Below are positions 1 through 7,348 of a stretch of 64,000 nt of DNA, one piece after another. Each line of letters begins with the position of its first letter. The first letter of the stretch is position 1. Origin of the DNA: an uncultured Erythrobacter sp. (GTDB taxonomy: Bacteria > Pseudomonadota > Alphaproteobacteria > Sphingomonadales > Sphingomonadaceae); NCBI GenBank assembly GCA_947501215.1, contig CANMUS010000003.1, positions 124,001-188,000 on the forward strand, in the 5' to 3' direction. The position numbers were made by a program, and so were the translations under genes. Under the pieces are notes generated by a model. That model did no database searches, had not been told where the DNA came from, and was given only the letters and a program-made list of their open reading frames with translations.

Positions 1-2
1 AC

Positions 3-833
3 CCGATGAAGCCCTTCGCCCGCGTGGTCATGGAACCGGCGCACGGTCTGATGATGACCAGTGCCACGCTGACCGATCGCGACGATAGCGGGCCGGACTG
101 GCCGCATGCCATCGCTGGCAGCGGCGCGCCGCATCTCGAACTCAACCCGCGCACCGCGCAAGCCGACAGCCCGTTCGACTATGCCAACCGCGCCGAGGTG
201 CTGATCGTCACCGACATCCGCAAGGGCGACATCCCCGCGATGGCCGGTGCCTATGCGCGGCTGATCGAGGCGAGCGGCGGCGGCGTGCTGGGCTTGTTCA
301 CCGCGATCCGCCGGATGCGCGCGGTCTATGGCCGCATTGCCGACCGGCTCGCCCGGGCTGGCCTGCCGCTCTACGCCCAACACGTCGACCCGATCGACAC
401 CGGCACGCTGACCGATATCTTCCGCGACGATCCGCGCGCCAGCCTGCTCGGCACCGATGCCCTGCGCGACGGGGTGGACGTGCCGGGCGAGAGCCTGCGC
501 TGCGTGGTCCTAGAAAGCGTGCCCTGGCCGCGCCCGACCATCCTCCACCGCGCCCGCCGCGCCGCGGCCGCCGAGCAGGAAGGCGGCGCCAAGCGTTACG
601 ACGACCGCATCATCCGCGCGCGGCTGGCGCAGGCCTTCGGCCGGCTGATCCGCAGCCGCGACGATTCGGGCCATTTCATCGTTCTTTCCAGCGCCTTCCC
701 CAGCCGGCTGCTCTCCGCCTTCCCCGAAGGCACGCCCGTCATCCGCCTGACACTCGAAGAGGCTTTACAGCGCGTGGCGAAGGGTGTTGGAACAATGGAC
801 GCCCAAGTCGCAGCGGAGAATGACGCCTCGTGA
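3..833 (+). CDS. ATP-dependent DNA helicase, DinG/Rad3-type, C-terminal part (5' truncated by window)
   Basis: The reading frame is open from the window edge, so the N-terminal Walker A and FeS regions are missing. What remains is a superfamily 2 helicase C-terminal lobe. It shows a TSATL motif near the start, a DGVDVPGESLR segment, and a motif VI-like QAFGRLIRSRDD followed by the FIVLSSAFPSRL end typical of DinG/YoaA proteins. Such helicases unwind DNA or R-loops during repair; that role comes from the family. The stop overlaps the GTG start of the next gene by 4 bases, so the two are probably co-transcribed. Confidence 0.85.
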   Translation, partial: PMKPFARVVMEPAHGLMMTSATLTDRDDSGPDWPHAIAGSGAPHLELNPRTAQADSPFDYANRAEVLIVTDIRKGDIPAMAGAYARLIEASGGGVLGLFTAIRRMRAVYGRIADRLARAGLPLYAQHVDPIDTGTLTDIFRDDPRASLLGTDALRDGVDVPGESLRCVVLESVPWPRPTILHRARRAAAAEQEGGAKRYDDRIIRARLAQAFGRLIRSRDDSGHFIVLSSAFPSRLLSAFPEGTPVIRLTLEEALQRVAKGVGTMDAQVAAENDAS

Positions 834-1357
834 AAATCCTCGGTCTCCTGCGCCACGCCAAGTCCGACTGGGGCGCGAGCGACAAGCGCGATTTCGACCG
901 GGGCCTGAACGATCGCGGTCATCGGGGTGCCAAGGTGATCGGCGAGCATATCGCCAAGCACGGCGTAAAGTGGGACACAGTGCTCGCCAGTCCGGCCGAG
1001 CGGGTAAAGCTGACGCTGGCCGACGCCTTGCCAGATCTCGCGCCTGAATGGGACCAGCGGCTCTACCTCGCCGGGACCGATACGATCATGGACGTCCTGC
1101 GCGAATGCGGCGGCGATGCGGAGGCGGTGCTGCTGTCGGGCCACAATCCCGGCCTTGGCGACATGCTTTTCGAACTGGTCGCGCCAAAGAACGAGAACGA
1201 TCTCTACGACGAGGCGAAGGTCAAATTCCCGACCGCCGCCTATGCGGTTTACGAACTCGATATCGAGAGCTGGTCCGACCTTCGCGACGGCTGCGGCAAG
1301 CTGGTGCATTTCGCCCGCCCGCGCGACCTCGACGAGGAGCTGGGGCCGGAATACTGA
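830..1357 (+). CDS. SixA-like histidine phosphatase family protein
   Basis: A 175-residue single-domain phosphoglycerate-mutase/SixA-type histidine phosphatase. The LLRHAKSDW motif places the phospho-acceptor His at residue 9, and a second catalytic His lies in SGHNPG near residue 105. SixA of E. coli removes phosphate from histidine phosphotransfer domains, but members of this family act on varied substrates, so the target here is unknown. The start is GTG, overlapping the helicase stop in a GTGA junction, which argues for translational coupling. Confidence 0.85.
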   Translation: MKILGLLRHAKSDWGASDKRDFDRGLNDRGHRGAKVIGEHIAKHGVKWDTVLASPAERVKLTLADALPDLAPEWDQRLYLAGTDTIMDVLRECGGDAEAVLLSGHNPGLGDMLFELVAPKNENDLYDEAKVKFPTAAYAVYELDIESWSDLRDGCGKLVHFARPRDLDEELGPEY

Positions 1358-1391
1358 GCGTCAGGCTGCAGCAAGGATAGTGTGATTAAGC

Positions 1392-1417
1392 AAGGCTTTC
1401 ACTCCAGCGAAAGCCTT
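1392..1417 (+). promoter_or_regulatory. Perfect 9-bp inverted repeat ending 3 bases before the start of the PagL-like gene
   Basis: AAGGCTTTC at 1392-1400 and GAAAGCCTT at 1409-1417 are exact reverse complements around an 8-base loop. The right arm covers the only plausible ribosome-binding stretch (GCGAAAG) of the ATG at 1421. No T-run follows, so a terminator for the upstream gene is less likely. It could be an RNA hairpin limiting initiation or a protein operator; which is unknown. Confidence 0.5.
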
Positions 1418-1420
1418 CGA

Positions 1421-1960
1421 ATGAAACGCCTTTTTCCTATCTTCGGCGCCTGCCTCGTCTCGACCGCCGCGACATCGGCCCACGCGGGAGAAGTCTATGG
1501 CGGCGTCCTGGCGCATGGTGTCGATACGCCCTTCACCTTCGAGACGAACGAGGAGGGCGTCGATCTTCAGGCCGGCGTTCGCAGCGAACCGATCGAGGCG
1601 CTGTCCTTCGTAGGCCAACCGTCGCTCTATGCCTTCGGGTCGGTCAATACGACCGGGGACACGAACTTCGTGGCGGCGGGCGTCAGCTGGAAGATCGATC
1701 TGGGTCCGGTCTACCTTCGCCCCGGTGTCGGCCTCGCCCTGCACGACGCGCCTGCGTTCAGGCTCGACCCCGACACCCGCATCCGCACCGATCTTGGCAG
1801 CCGCGTGCTGTTCGAGCCTGAGATCGCGATCGGCCTGCCGGTATCGGAGCGCGTCTCGGTAGAGGCGAGCTGGGTGCACATCAGCAATGCCCGATTGTTC
1901 AATTCCCAGCAGAATCCCGGCATCGACATGATCGGTGTCCGCACAAACCTCGCGTTCTAA
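1421..1960 (+). CDS. Acyloxyacyl hydrolase / PagL-like outer-membrane protein
   Basis: The ATG at 1421 gives a clean signal peptide (positive MKR, hydrophobic core, cleavage near AHA-GE at residues 22-23). A GTG at 1382 would add 13 unlikely residues. The mature part has alternating beta-strand pattern, ends in Phe as outer-membrane barrels do, and carries the C-terminal WVHISNARLF...NPGID signature of PagL-type lipid A deacylases. His153 and Ser155 match two catalytic residues. The usual Glu about 12 residues later is not present; Asp169 is the nearest acid. It converges on soxR, and the two stops share the bases CTAA at 1957-1960. Confidence 0.7.
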   Translation: MKRLFPIFGACLVSTAATSAHAGEVYGGVLAHGVDTPFTFETNEEGVDLQAGVRSEPIEALSFVGQPSLYAFGSVNTTGDTNFVAAGVSWKIDLGPVYLRPGVGLALHDAPAFRLDPDTRIRTDLGSRVLFEPEIAIGLPVSERVSVEASWVHISNARLFNSQQNPGIDMIGVRTNLAF

Positions 1961-2394
1961 CGCAATACCCGCGGACCCTTCCCGCTCTCGCCCCATTTGT
2001 CGTTCGCATTGTAGAGCGCGCATTTTTTGAGGCTCAGGCAGCCGCAGCCGATGCAGCCGTGAAGGTCCTCGCGCACCTTTTCCAGCCGCGCGATCTGCGC
2101 ATCGATGCGCTGGCGGATGACGGTGCTGATGCGTTTCCAGTCGGCCGCGTTGGGCGTGCGGCCATGCGGCAGGCCCTTCATCGCCTCCTCGATCTCCGCC
2201 AGCGACAGGCCGAGATTCTGCGCAATCAGGATGAAGCTGAGCCGGCGAATGTCGCTGCGCAGGAAGCGGCGCTGGTTGCCGCCGGTGCGCATTGGCTCGA
2301 CCAGCCCCTTGTCCTCGTAGAACCGGATCGCCGACACGCTGAAGCCGGTGCGGCGGGCGAGTTCGCCGATGCTGAGCAGGTCGTTCGCTTTCAT
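1957..2394 (-). CDS. soxR: Redox-sensitive transcriptional activator SoxR
   Basis: A 145-residue MerR-family regulator. The N-terminal winged helix (LLSIGELARRTGFSVSAIRFYE) is followed by a dimerisation helix. Cys114, 117, 119 and 125 form the CX2CXCX5C motif that holds the [2Fe-2S] sensor cluster of SoxR. Oxidation of the cluster by redox-cycling compounds switches the target promoter on. A near-consensus SoxR box lies 31 bases upstream of its start, in the gap shared with the divergent VOC gene. No soxS is visible, as expected outside enteric bacteria. Confidence 0.95.
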   Translation of the reverse strand: MKANDLLSIGELARRTGFSVSAIRFYEDKGLVEPMRTGGNQRRFLRSDIRRLSFILIAQNLGLSLAEIEEAMKGLPHGRTPNAADWKRISTVIRQRIDAQIARLEKVREDLHGCIGCGCLSLKKCALYNANDKWGESGKGPRVLR

Positions 2395-2424
2395 CGATCA
2401 GACTGATAGCGCAATTAAACCTTG

Positions 2425-2444
2425 ACCTCAACTTAGCTTGAGGT
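2425..2444 (+). promoter_or_regulatory. SoxR box overlapping a MerR-type promoter
   Basis: CCTCAACTTAGCTTGAGG at 2426-2443 matches the known SoxR operator (CCTCAAGTTAACTTGAGG) at all but two central bases, and the palindrome extends to 20 bp. TTGACC at 2422-2427 fits a -35 element. A weak -10 (CATCAA, 2447-2452) follows after 19 bp, the over-long spacer typical of MerR-family promoters. The rightward promoter drives the VOC gene at 2486. Confidence 0.85.
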
Positions 2445-2485
2445 TGCATCAATGCGTGCATCGCCATTCGAACAGGAGATTATCC

Positions 2486-2860
2486 ATGGCTAATGCACGA
2501 CTGGAACACGTCAATTTCTCGGTCACCGACGGGGAGCGGAGCGCCAGGCTGCTTGAACAGCTGACCGGCTGGCACCGCCGCTGGGAAGGCCCTTCGCTGG
2601 ACAACGGGCGCTCGATCCATCTCGGCGACGACCATGCCTATGTCGCCATCCACACCAGCCTGCGGATCTCCGGTGATTTCGCCAAGAGCGTGCCGATGAA
2701 CCACATCGGTATCGCCGTCGACGATCTCGGAGCCGCCGAAGCGGTCGTGGTCGAACACGGCCTCGAAACGTTCAATCACGGCAATTACGAGCCCGGCCCG
2801 CGCAGCTTCTATTTCTTCGACTGGGACGGAATCGAGTTCGAGGTGGTCAGCTATGAATGA
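2486..2860 (+). CDS. VOC (glyoxalase/dioxygenase superfamily) protein, probable SoxR target
   Basis: A 124-residue protein with the beta-alpha-beta-beta-beta modules of the vicinal oxygen chelate fold. Likely metal ligands are His in LEHVNF (about residue 8), His in MNHIGIAVDD and Glu in IEFEVVSYE at the end. The ATG at 2486 follows an AGGAGA ribosome-binding site at 2474-2479, and upstream in-frame codons lie inside the promoter. Substrates of such proteins include methylglyoxal, antibiotics and aromatics; none can be assigned. Its position behind a SoxR box suggests a role in resistance to redox-active compounds. Confidence 0.8.
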   Translation: MANARLEHVNFSVTDGERSARLLEQLTGWHRRWEGPSLDNGRSIHLGDDHAYVAIHTSLRISGDFAKSVPMNHIGIAVDDLGAAEAVVVEHGLETFNHGNYEPGPRSFYFFDWDGIEFEVVSYE

Positions 2861-2913
2861 GATCATGCCGCGCGAGCTACTGTTCGCTCACCGTCGCCAA
2901 ACGCCGCGACCGG

Positions 2914-3240
2914 TTACATCCGGGGCGCAAGACCCGGATGCCGGTCGGAACCGTGATAACCGGCCAGCGCGGTCATCGGCACGTCCTCGAACCGCCCGAG
3001 CCAGCGCCGCGCCATCTTCGCCAGTGGCATCGGGTTGAGGTAGTGCCGCTTGCACCGCCCGTCGCGCTCGCTCGCGACCAGTTCCGCCGCCTCCAGCACC
3101 GCAAGATGCTTGGCCACCGCCTGCCGCGTCATCGGCAGCTCCGCGCTGAGATCGGAGAGCGTAAGCCCGCCCTGCTCGCTCAGCCGGTCCAGCAGGAGCC
3201 GGCGCGTGGGATCGGAAAGGGCGACGAAGGTGTCCGTCAT
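2914..3240 (-). CDS. ArsR-family winged-helix transcriptional regulator
   Basis: A 108-residue protein. ALSDPTRRLLLDRL begins the ArsR-type winged helix, MTRQAVAKHLAVLEAAELV is the recognition helix region, and RDGRCKRHYLNP is the wing. No metal-binding ELCVC-type motif is present, so it belongs with the metal-free subgroup usually found beside an AHSA1/SRPBCC gene. No such partner adjoins it here; the nearest SRPBCC gene is at 50.3 kb. Target and signal are unknown. Confidence 0.85.
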   Translation of the reverse strand: MTDTFVALSDPTRRLLLDRLSEQGGLTLSDLSAELPMTRQAVAKHLAVLEAAELVASERDGRCKRHYLNPMPLAKMARRWLGRFEDVPMTALAGYHGSDRHPGLAPRM

Positions 3241-3286
3241 GCAGCAAGGCTAGGCAAACCGCGCCGAGTCGCTCAAGCTTGCGGGG

Positions 3287-3907
3287 TCAGAGGAGCGAGA
3301 CTTGTCCACGACCGGACCACGGCACGCCCGTGCGATCGAGGGTGAGCTCGCCCTGCCACGGCTTGCACAGCGCCCGCGCATCGTCGGGTGAGCCGCCGGT
3401 CCAGACGCCGATGTCAGCATCCGCCAGTAGCACCGGCATGCGCGAATGGACCTCTGCCGCCAGCCCACCCGCATCTGTCATCACCATCGAATAGCAGCGA
3501 CCCCATTCATCCGAATCGCGCCACACACCGGCAACAGCGAAAAGCTCCGCATCGGGCCGCGACATCCAGCTGCGTGTCTTGCCGCCCTTGGGCCCTTCGG
3601 CCTCCGCCCAGGCCGTCACCGGGATTATGCAGCGGCGCTCTTCGAAACTGTAGCGCCAGAAGAAGCTATCGAGCTTGTCGGTGCGCGCATTGTTGACCGG
3701 CTTCGGCTTCAGCGGCTGGCCGCTTTTGCCCTTCATCACCAGCGGGAAGCCCCAGGTCATCTGCTGAAGCTGGCCTTCGGCGACAACGGCGCCGGGATAG
3801 CCGGGAAAGACTTCCTCGGCGAAGTTCGCCCCGCCGAGCGCATTCACCGCGTCGAACCATTTGGCGACCTCATCGGTGGTCTTGGTCATGCGGTAGAGAT
3901 TGCACAT
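3287..3907 (-). CDS. SRAP-domain protein (YedK/HMCES-type abasic-site shield)
   Basis: A 206-residue SOS-response-associated peptidase family protein. Cys2 of MCNLY becomes the N-terminal nucleophile after Met removal. VNNAR (71-75) and EVHSRMP with His154 match the conserved DNA-binding and catalytic positions. The usual GFYEW stretch is replaced by AWAEAEG, leaving Glu102 or Glu104 as the likely acid. Family members cross-link to abasic sites in single-stranded DNA and protect them. Its ATG overlaps the ubiA stop as TGATG, so it should be translated from the ubiA message. Confidence 0.9.
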   Translation of the reverse strand: MCNLYRMTKTTDEVAKWFDAVNALGGANFAEEVFPGYPGAVVAEGQLQQMTWGFPLVMKGKSGQPLKPKPVNNARTDKLDSFFWRYSFEERRCIIPVTAWAEAEGPKGGKTRSWMSRPDAELFAVAGVWRDSDEWGRCYSMVMTDAGGLAAEVHSRMPVLLADADIGVWTGGSPDDARALCKPWQGELTLDRTGVPWSGRGQVSLL

Positions 3908-4821
3908 CAGGCGTTCCCCACAACGAAGCACGCGGCGGCGACCAGCGCGCCGGTCCAGCGATTCGAGCGGAAGCGGTCGAGCGGGTTGGCGGGATCGTCG
4001 GCATCTAGCGTCGCGACCTGCCACACGAGATGTGCCGCGGCCGGGACCAGCGCGAGCAGCGCGATCCAGTCCGCACGGTAGAGCCAGAAAGCGAGCGCCC
4101 AGAGCATTACGGCACCTGCATAGAACAGCGCCACCCCGCCGGTCACATGGCCGCCGAGGCGCAGCGCGCTGGAGCGGATGCCGACCAGTGCGTCGTCCTC
4201 GCGGTCTTGCAGCGCGTAGATCGTGTCGTAGCCGATGACCCACAGCGCCGCGCCTGCGTACATGGCGGCCAGCGCGTCCCAATTATCGGCGCGAAGCTGC
4301 GTCCAACCGACCAGCAGCCCCCAGGTGAACACCATGCCGAGCCAGGCCTGCGGCCACCAGGTGATGCGTTTCATGAAGGGGTAGGCAGCGACAAGAGCGA
4401 TGCTCGCCAGCGCCACACCTTGCGCGAGCGGGCGCAGCTGGACGAGCACAAGCAGGCCGATCAGGCACAGGCCCAGCAACCAACCCCAAGCTAACTTCTT
4501 CGAAACACGTCCGCTGGCGACCGGACGGCTGGCGGTGCGGGCCACCTTCCGGTCGAGCCTTGCATCGACGATATCGTTATAGACGCAGCCAGCCCCGCGC
4601 ATCGCGATACTGCCAAGCAACAGCCAGCCGAGCAGTGCGACCTGCCAGCCTGCACCCGCCAGCCATACGCCCCAGGCGCAGGGCCAGAACAGCAGCCACC
4701 AGCCGATCGGCCGGTCGAACCGCGCCAGCATCCCAAGATCGCGCGGCAATTGCGGCAGCCGCGCGACAAGGCCTTTATGTTCACTGTCGGGGACGACGTC
4801 GGGATTGGCGGTTTCGCTCAT
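3907..4821 (-). CDS. ubiA: 4-hydroxybenzoate polyprenyltransferase UbiA
   Basis: A 304-residue membrane prenyltransferase that attaches the polyprenyl tail to 4-hydroxybenzoate in ubiquinone synthesis. The two Mg-diphosphate motifs are NDIVDARLD (82-90) and DREDD (206-210), embedded in about eight hydrophobic helices. The ATG at 4821 is chosen because it opens the conserved N-terminal region; the frame runs further upstream into the antisense of rsmE. It is transcribed divergently from rsmE across 39 bases. Confidence 0.95.
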   Translation of the reverse strand: MSETANPDVVPDSEHKGLVARLPQLPRDLGMLARFDRPIGWWLLFWPCAWGVWLAGAGWQVALLGWLLLGSIAMRGAGCVYNDIVDARLDRKVARTASRPVASGRVSKKLAWGWLLGLCLIGLLVLVQLRPLAQGVALASIALVAAYPFMKRITWWPQAWLGMVFTWGLLVGWTQLRADNWDALAAMYAGAALWVIGYDTIYALQDREDDALVGIRSSALRLGGHVTGGVALFYAGAVMLWALAFWLYRADWIALLALVPAAAHLVWQVATLDADDPANPLDRFRSNRWTGALVAAACFVVGNA

Positions 4822-4860
4822 CGCTTGCTCCCTAACCTCCGACGTGCCACCTGCAAAGCC

Positions 4861-5616
4861 ATGCCCGCCACACCCGCATGGCCGCCCAAGAGTGCACCGC
4901 GCCTGTTCGTCGAAGACGAACTCGGCTCCGGCCGGACCGTCGCCGTCGAAGGTAATCAGGCGAATTACCTCGCCCGGGTCATGCGCGTTGGCGAAGGCGA
5001 CACGGTGATCCTGTGCGACGATCTCACCGGAGAATGGGCCACGCGGGTCGTGCAGGTCGACAAGCGCCGCGTCGAGCTCGAAGTCGGGCAGCACCTGCGC
5101 CCGCGCGAGCCGGTGCCGGATTTCTGGCTCTGCCCCGCGCTGCTCAAGAAAGACCGCTTCGATCTCGTGCTCGAGAAAGCGACCGAGCTCGGCGTCGCGC
5201 GCATCGCCCCTGTCGTCACCCGGCGCTGCGTGGCGGACAAGCTCAACACCGAACGCGCCGACACGATCGTGACCGAGGCGGCCGAGCAATGCGCGCGCAC
5301 CGCCCTGCCCGAGATCGCACCGGTCGCAAAACTCGACGCCTTGCTGCGCGACTGGCCGCAGGACCGCCACCTGTTCTTTGCTGACGAGGATGGCGGCGAA
5401 CCGGCCGCCGACGCCTTTTGCTATGGCGAGGGACCGGCCGCGCTGCTCGTCGGCCCCGAAGGCGGCTTCGACGATGCCGAACGGGCCGCGATCCGCGCGC
5501 ATCCCGCCTCCGTCGCGATCAGCCTCGGCCCGCGGATCCTGCGCGGCGAGACGGCGGCCATCGCCGGGACCGCCGTGTGGATGGCGGAAGCGGGCGACTG
5601 GCTGGACGAAGAATAA
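4861..5616 (+). CDS. rsmE: 16S rRNA (uracil-1498-N3)-methyltransferase RsmE
   Basis: A 251-residue SPOUT-family methyltransferase. It has an N-terminal PUA-like domain (about 13-80), then the trefoil-knot catalytic domain with LLVGPEGGF (196-203) and SLGPRILRGETA (221-232), the RsmE signatures that bind S-adenosylmethionine. It methylates U1498 in the decoding centre of the 30S subunit. The start was chosen where the PUA domain begins. gshA follows 42 bases downstream on the same strand. Confidence 0.95.
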   Translation: MPATPAWPPKSAPRLFVEDELGSGRTVAVEGNQANYLARVMRVGEGDTVILCDDLTGEWATRVVQVDKRRVELEVGQHLRPREPVPDFWLCPALLKKDRFDLVLEKATELGVARIAPVVTRRCVADKLNTERADTIVTEAAEQCARTALPEIAPVAKLDALLRDWPQDRHLFFADEDGGEPAADAFCYGEGPAALLVGPEGGFDDAERAAIRAHPASVAISLGPRILRGETAAIAGTAVWMAEAGDWLDEE

Positions 5617-5658
5617 AAGGCTTTCCTCGGAAGGTTCGGTTTTCTAACGCCACCGACC

Positions 5659-7029
5659 ATGAGCACGCGCGAGACCTCCGGCAACGCCGATCCCGTCATC
5701 GAATCCCGCGACCAGCTGGTCGCCCCGATGCAGCGCGGGGAAAAGCCCAAGGACCAGTGGCGCATCGGGACGGAGCACGAAAAACTCGTCTTCCACCGCA
5801 GCGATTTTCGGGCGCCGTCCTATCACGAGAAAGGCGGTATTCGCGACATATTGATGAGCCTGCGCCAGTTCGGCTGGGAGCCGGTCGAGGAAGGCGGGAA
5901 GGTCATCGCGATGCGCGGCGAGGATGGCACCGTAAGCCTCGAGCCTGCCGGCCAGCTCGAACTGTCGGGCGCACCGCTTGAGAACCTGCATCAGACCTGC
6001 GCGGAAACCGGGCGGCACCTCGATCAGGTGAAGCGCGTCGGCGAGGATTGTGGCGTCGGGTTCCTCGGTCTTGGCATGTGGCCCGACAAGACTCGTGACG
6101 AGCTGCCGATGATGCCCAAGGGCCGCTACGAAATCATGAGGCGGCATATGCCGCGCGTCGGCACGCTGGGCCTCGACATGATGCTGCGCACCTGCACGAT
6201 CCAGGTGAACCTCGACTATTCGGGCGAGGCGGACATGGCGCAGAAATTCCGCACCGGGCTCGCGCTCCAGCCGCTCGCCACCGCGCTCTTCGCCAATTCG
6301 CCTTTCACCGAAGGGAAACCGAACGGTTACCTTTCCTACCGTAGCCACATCTGGAGCGACACCGACCCGCACCGCACCGGCATGCTGCCTTTCGTGTTCG
6401 AGGACGGCTTCGGCTACGAGCGTTGGGTCGATTACATGCTCGATGTGCCGATGTATTTCGTCTTCCGCGACGGGAAATACATAGACGCTGCGGGTCATAG
6501 CTTCCGCGATTTCCTTAAGGGCGAACTCGAAGTCCTGCCCGGCGAGAAACCGACCGAGAGCGACTGGTGGGACCACCTCTCCACCGCTTTCCCCGAAGTG
6601 CGCTTGAAAAGCTTTCTCGAAATGCGCGGCGCCGACGGGGGCCCGTGGAGCCGGATTTGCGCCCTGCCCGCCTTTTGGGTCGGCCTGCTCTACGATCAGG
6701 GCGCGCTCGATGCCGCATGGGATCTGGTCAAGCACTGGACGATGGAAGAGCGCGAGGCGCTTCGCAATGCCGTGCCGAAGCAGGCCCTCGCCGCACCGAT
6801 CCCGGGCGGCGGCACATTGCGCGATCTTGCGAAAGAGGTGCTCGCCATCGCTCGTGCCGGCCTCGCCTCCCGCGCGCGCCTCAATTCGTCGGGCGACAAT
6901 GAAACCGGGTTTCTGGAAACGCTCGACGAAATCGTCGCCAGCGGGAAAGTGCCTGCGCAGGTCCTGCTCGATCGCTATCACGGCGAATGGGGCGGCGATA
7001 TCAAGCGCGTCTACAAATACAGTTTCTGA
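5659..7029 (+). CDS. gshA: Glutamate-cysteine ligase (plant/alphaproteobacterial GCS2 type)
   Basis: A 456-residue ATP-dependent ligase for the first step of glutathione synthesis (L-glutamate plus L-cysteine). The RIGTEHEKL segment near residue 35, SLEPAGQLELSGAP (92-105) and the LRTCTIQVNLDY stretch are typical of the plant-type family shared by alphaproteobacteria and plants. Two Cys able to form the redox-switch disulfide of the plant enzyme cannot be assigned with certainty. gshB is not in the window. A glutathione transferase gene lies at 51.6 kb. Confidence 0.93.
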   Translation: MSTRETSGNADPVIESRDQLVAPMQRGEKPKDQWRIGTEHEKLVFHRSDFRAPSYHEKGGIRDILMSLRQFGWEPVEEGGKVIAMRGEDGTVSLEPAGQLELSGAPLENLHQTCAETGRHLDQVKRVGEDCGVGFLGLGMWPDKTRDELPMMPKGRYEIMRRHMPRVGTLGLDMMLRTCTIQVNLDYSGEADMAQKFRTGLALQPLATALFANSPFTEGKPNGYLSYRSHIWSDTDPHRTGMLPFVFEDGFGYERWVDYMLDVPMYFVFRDGKYIDAAGHSFRDFLKGELEVLPGEKPTESDWWDHLSTAFPEVRLKSFLEMRGADGGPWSRICALPAFWVGLLYDQGALDAAWDLVKHWTMEEREALRNAVPKQALAAPIPGGGTLRDLAKEVLAIARAGLASRARLNSSGDNETGFLETLDEIVASGKVPAQVLLDRYHGEWGGDIKRVYKYSF

Positions 7030-7045
7030 GCGAAGGGAAAGACCG

Positions 7046-7348
7046 ATGATCCAGATCAATGGTACCATCAAACTGGGGCGCACGATCGATGCAGCAACGC
7101 GCAAGGCGATTGTCGAAATGGTCCGCGCCAGCCGCGCGGAAGACGGCTGTCTGGACTATGCCTTCGCCACCGATCTGGCCGACCCCGATACGCTGGTCCT
7201 GTTCGAGCGCTGGCGCGACCAGGCGGCGCTGGATGCGCATGGCACATCCGCGCATATGGCGGAATTCCAGAAGGTAATGGCGGACAATCCGCCCGCTTCG
7301 CGCGATATCCGCATTTACGAGACGGACGAGGGCAATCCGCTCGGCTGA
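7046..7348 (+). CDS. Antibiotic-biosynthesis-monooxygenase (ABM) family protein
   Basis: A 100-residue dimeric alpha-beta barrel protein. ASRAEDGCLDYAFATD and LVLFERWRDQAALDAHGTSAHM are typical of the YgiN/ABM group of cofactor-free quinol monooxygenases and related proteins. The start ATG at 7046 follows a GGGAAAG site and lies 16 bases after gshA, so the two may form one transcript. The substrate is unknown. Its stop abuts the convergent stop of the next gene with no base between them. Confidence 0.8.
   Translation: MIQINGTIKLGRTIDAATRKAIVEMVRASRAEDGCLDYAFATDLADPDTLVLFERWRDQAALDAHGTSAHMAEFQKVMADNPPASRDIRIYETDEGNPLG

Noticed and set aside
5644-7104. A 486-codon minus-strand frame opposite gshA
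   Set aside because: gshA is full length and well conserved. The antisense frame has no motif.
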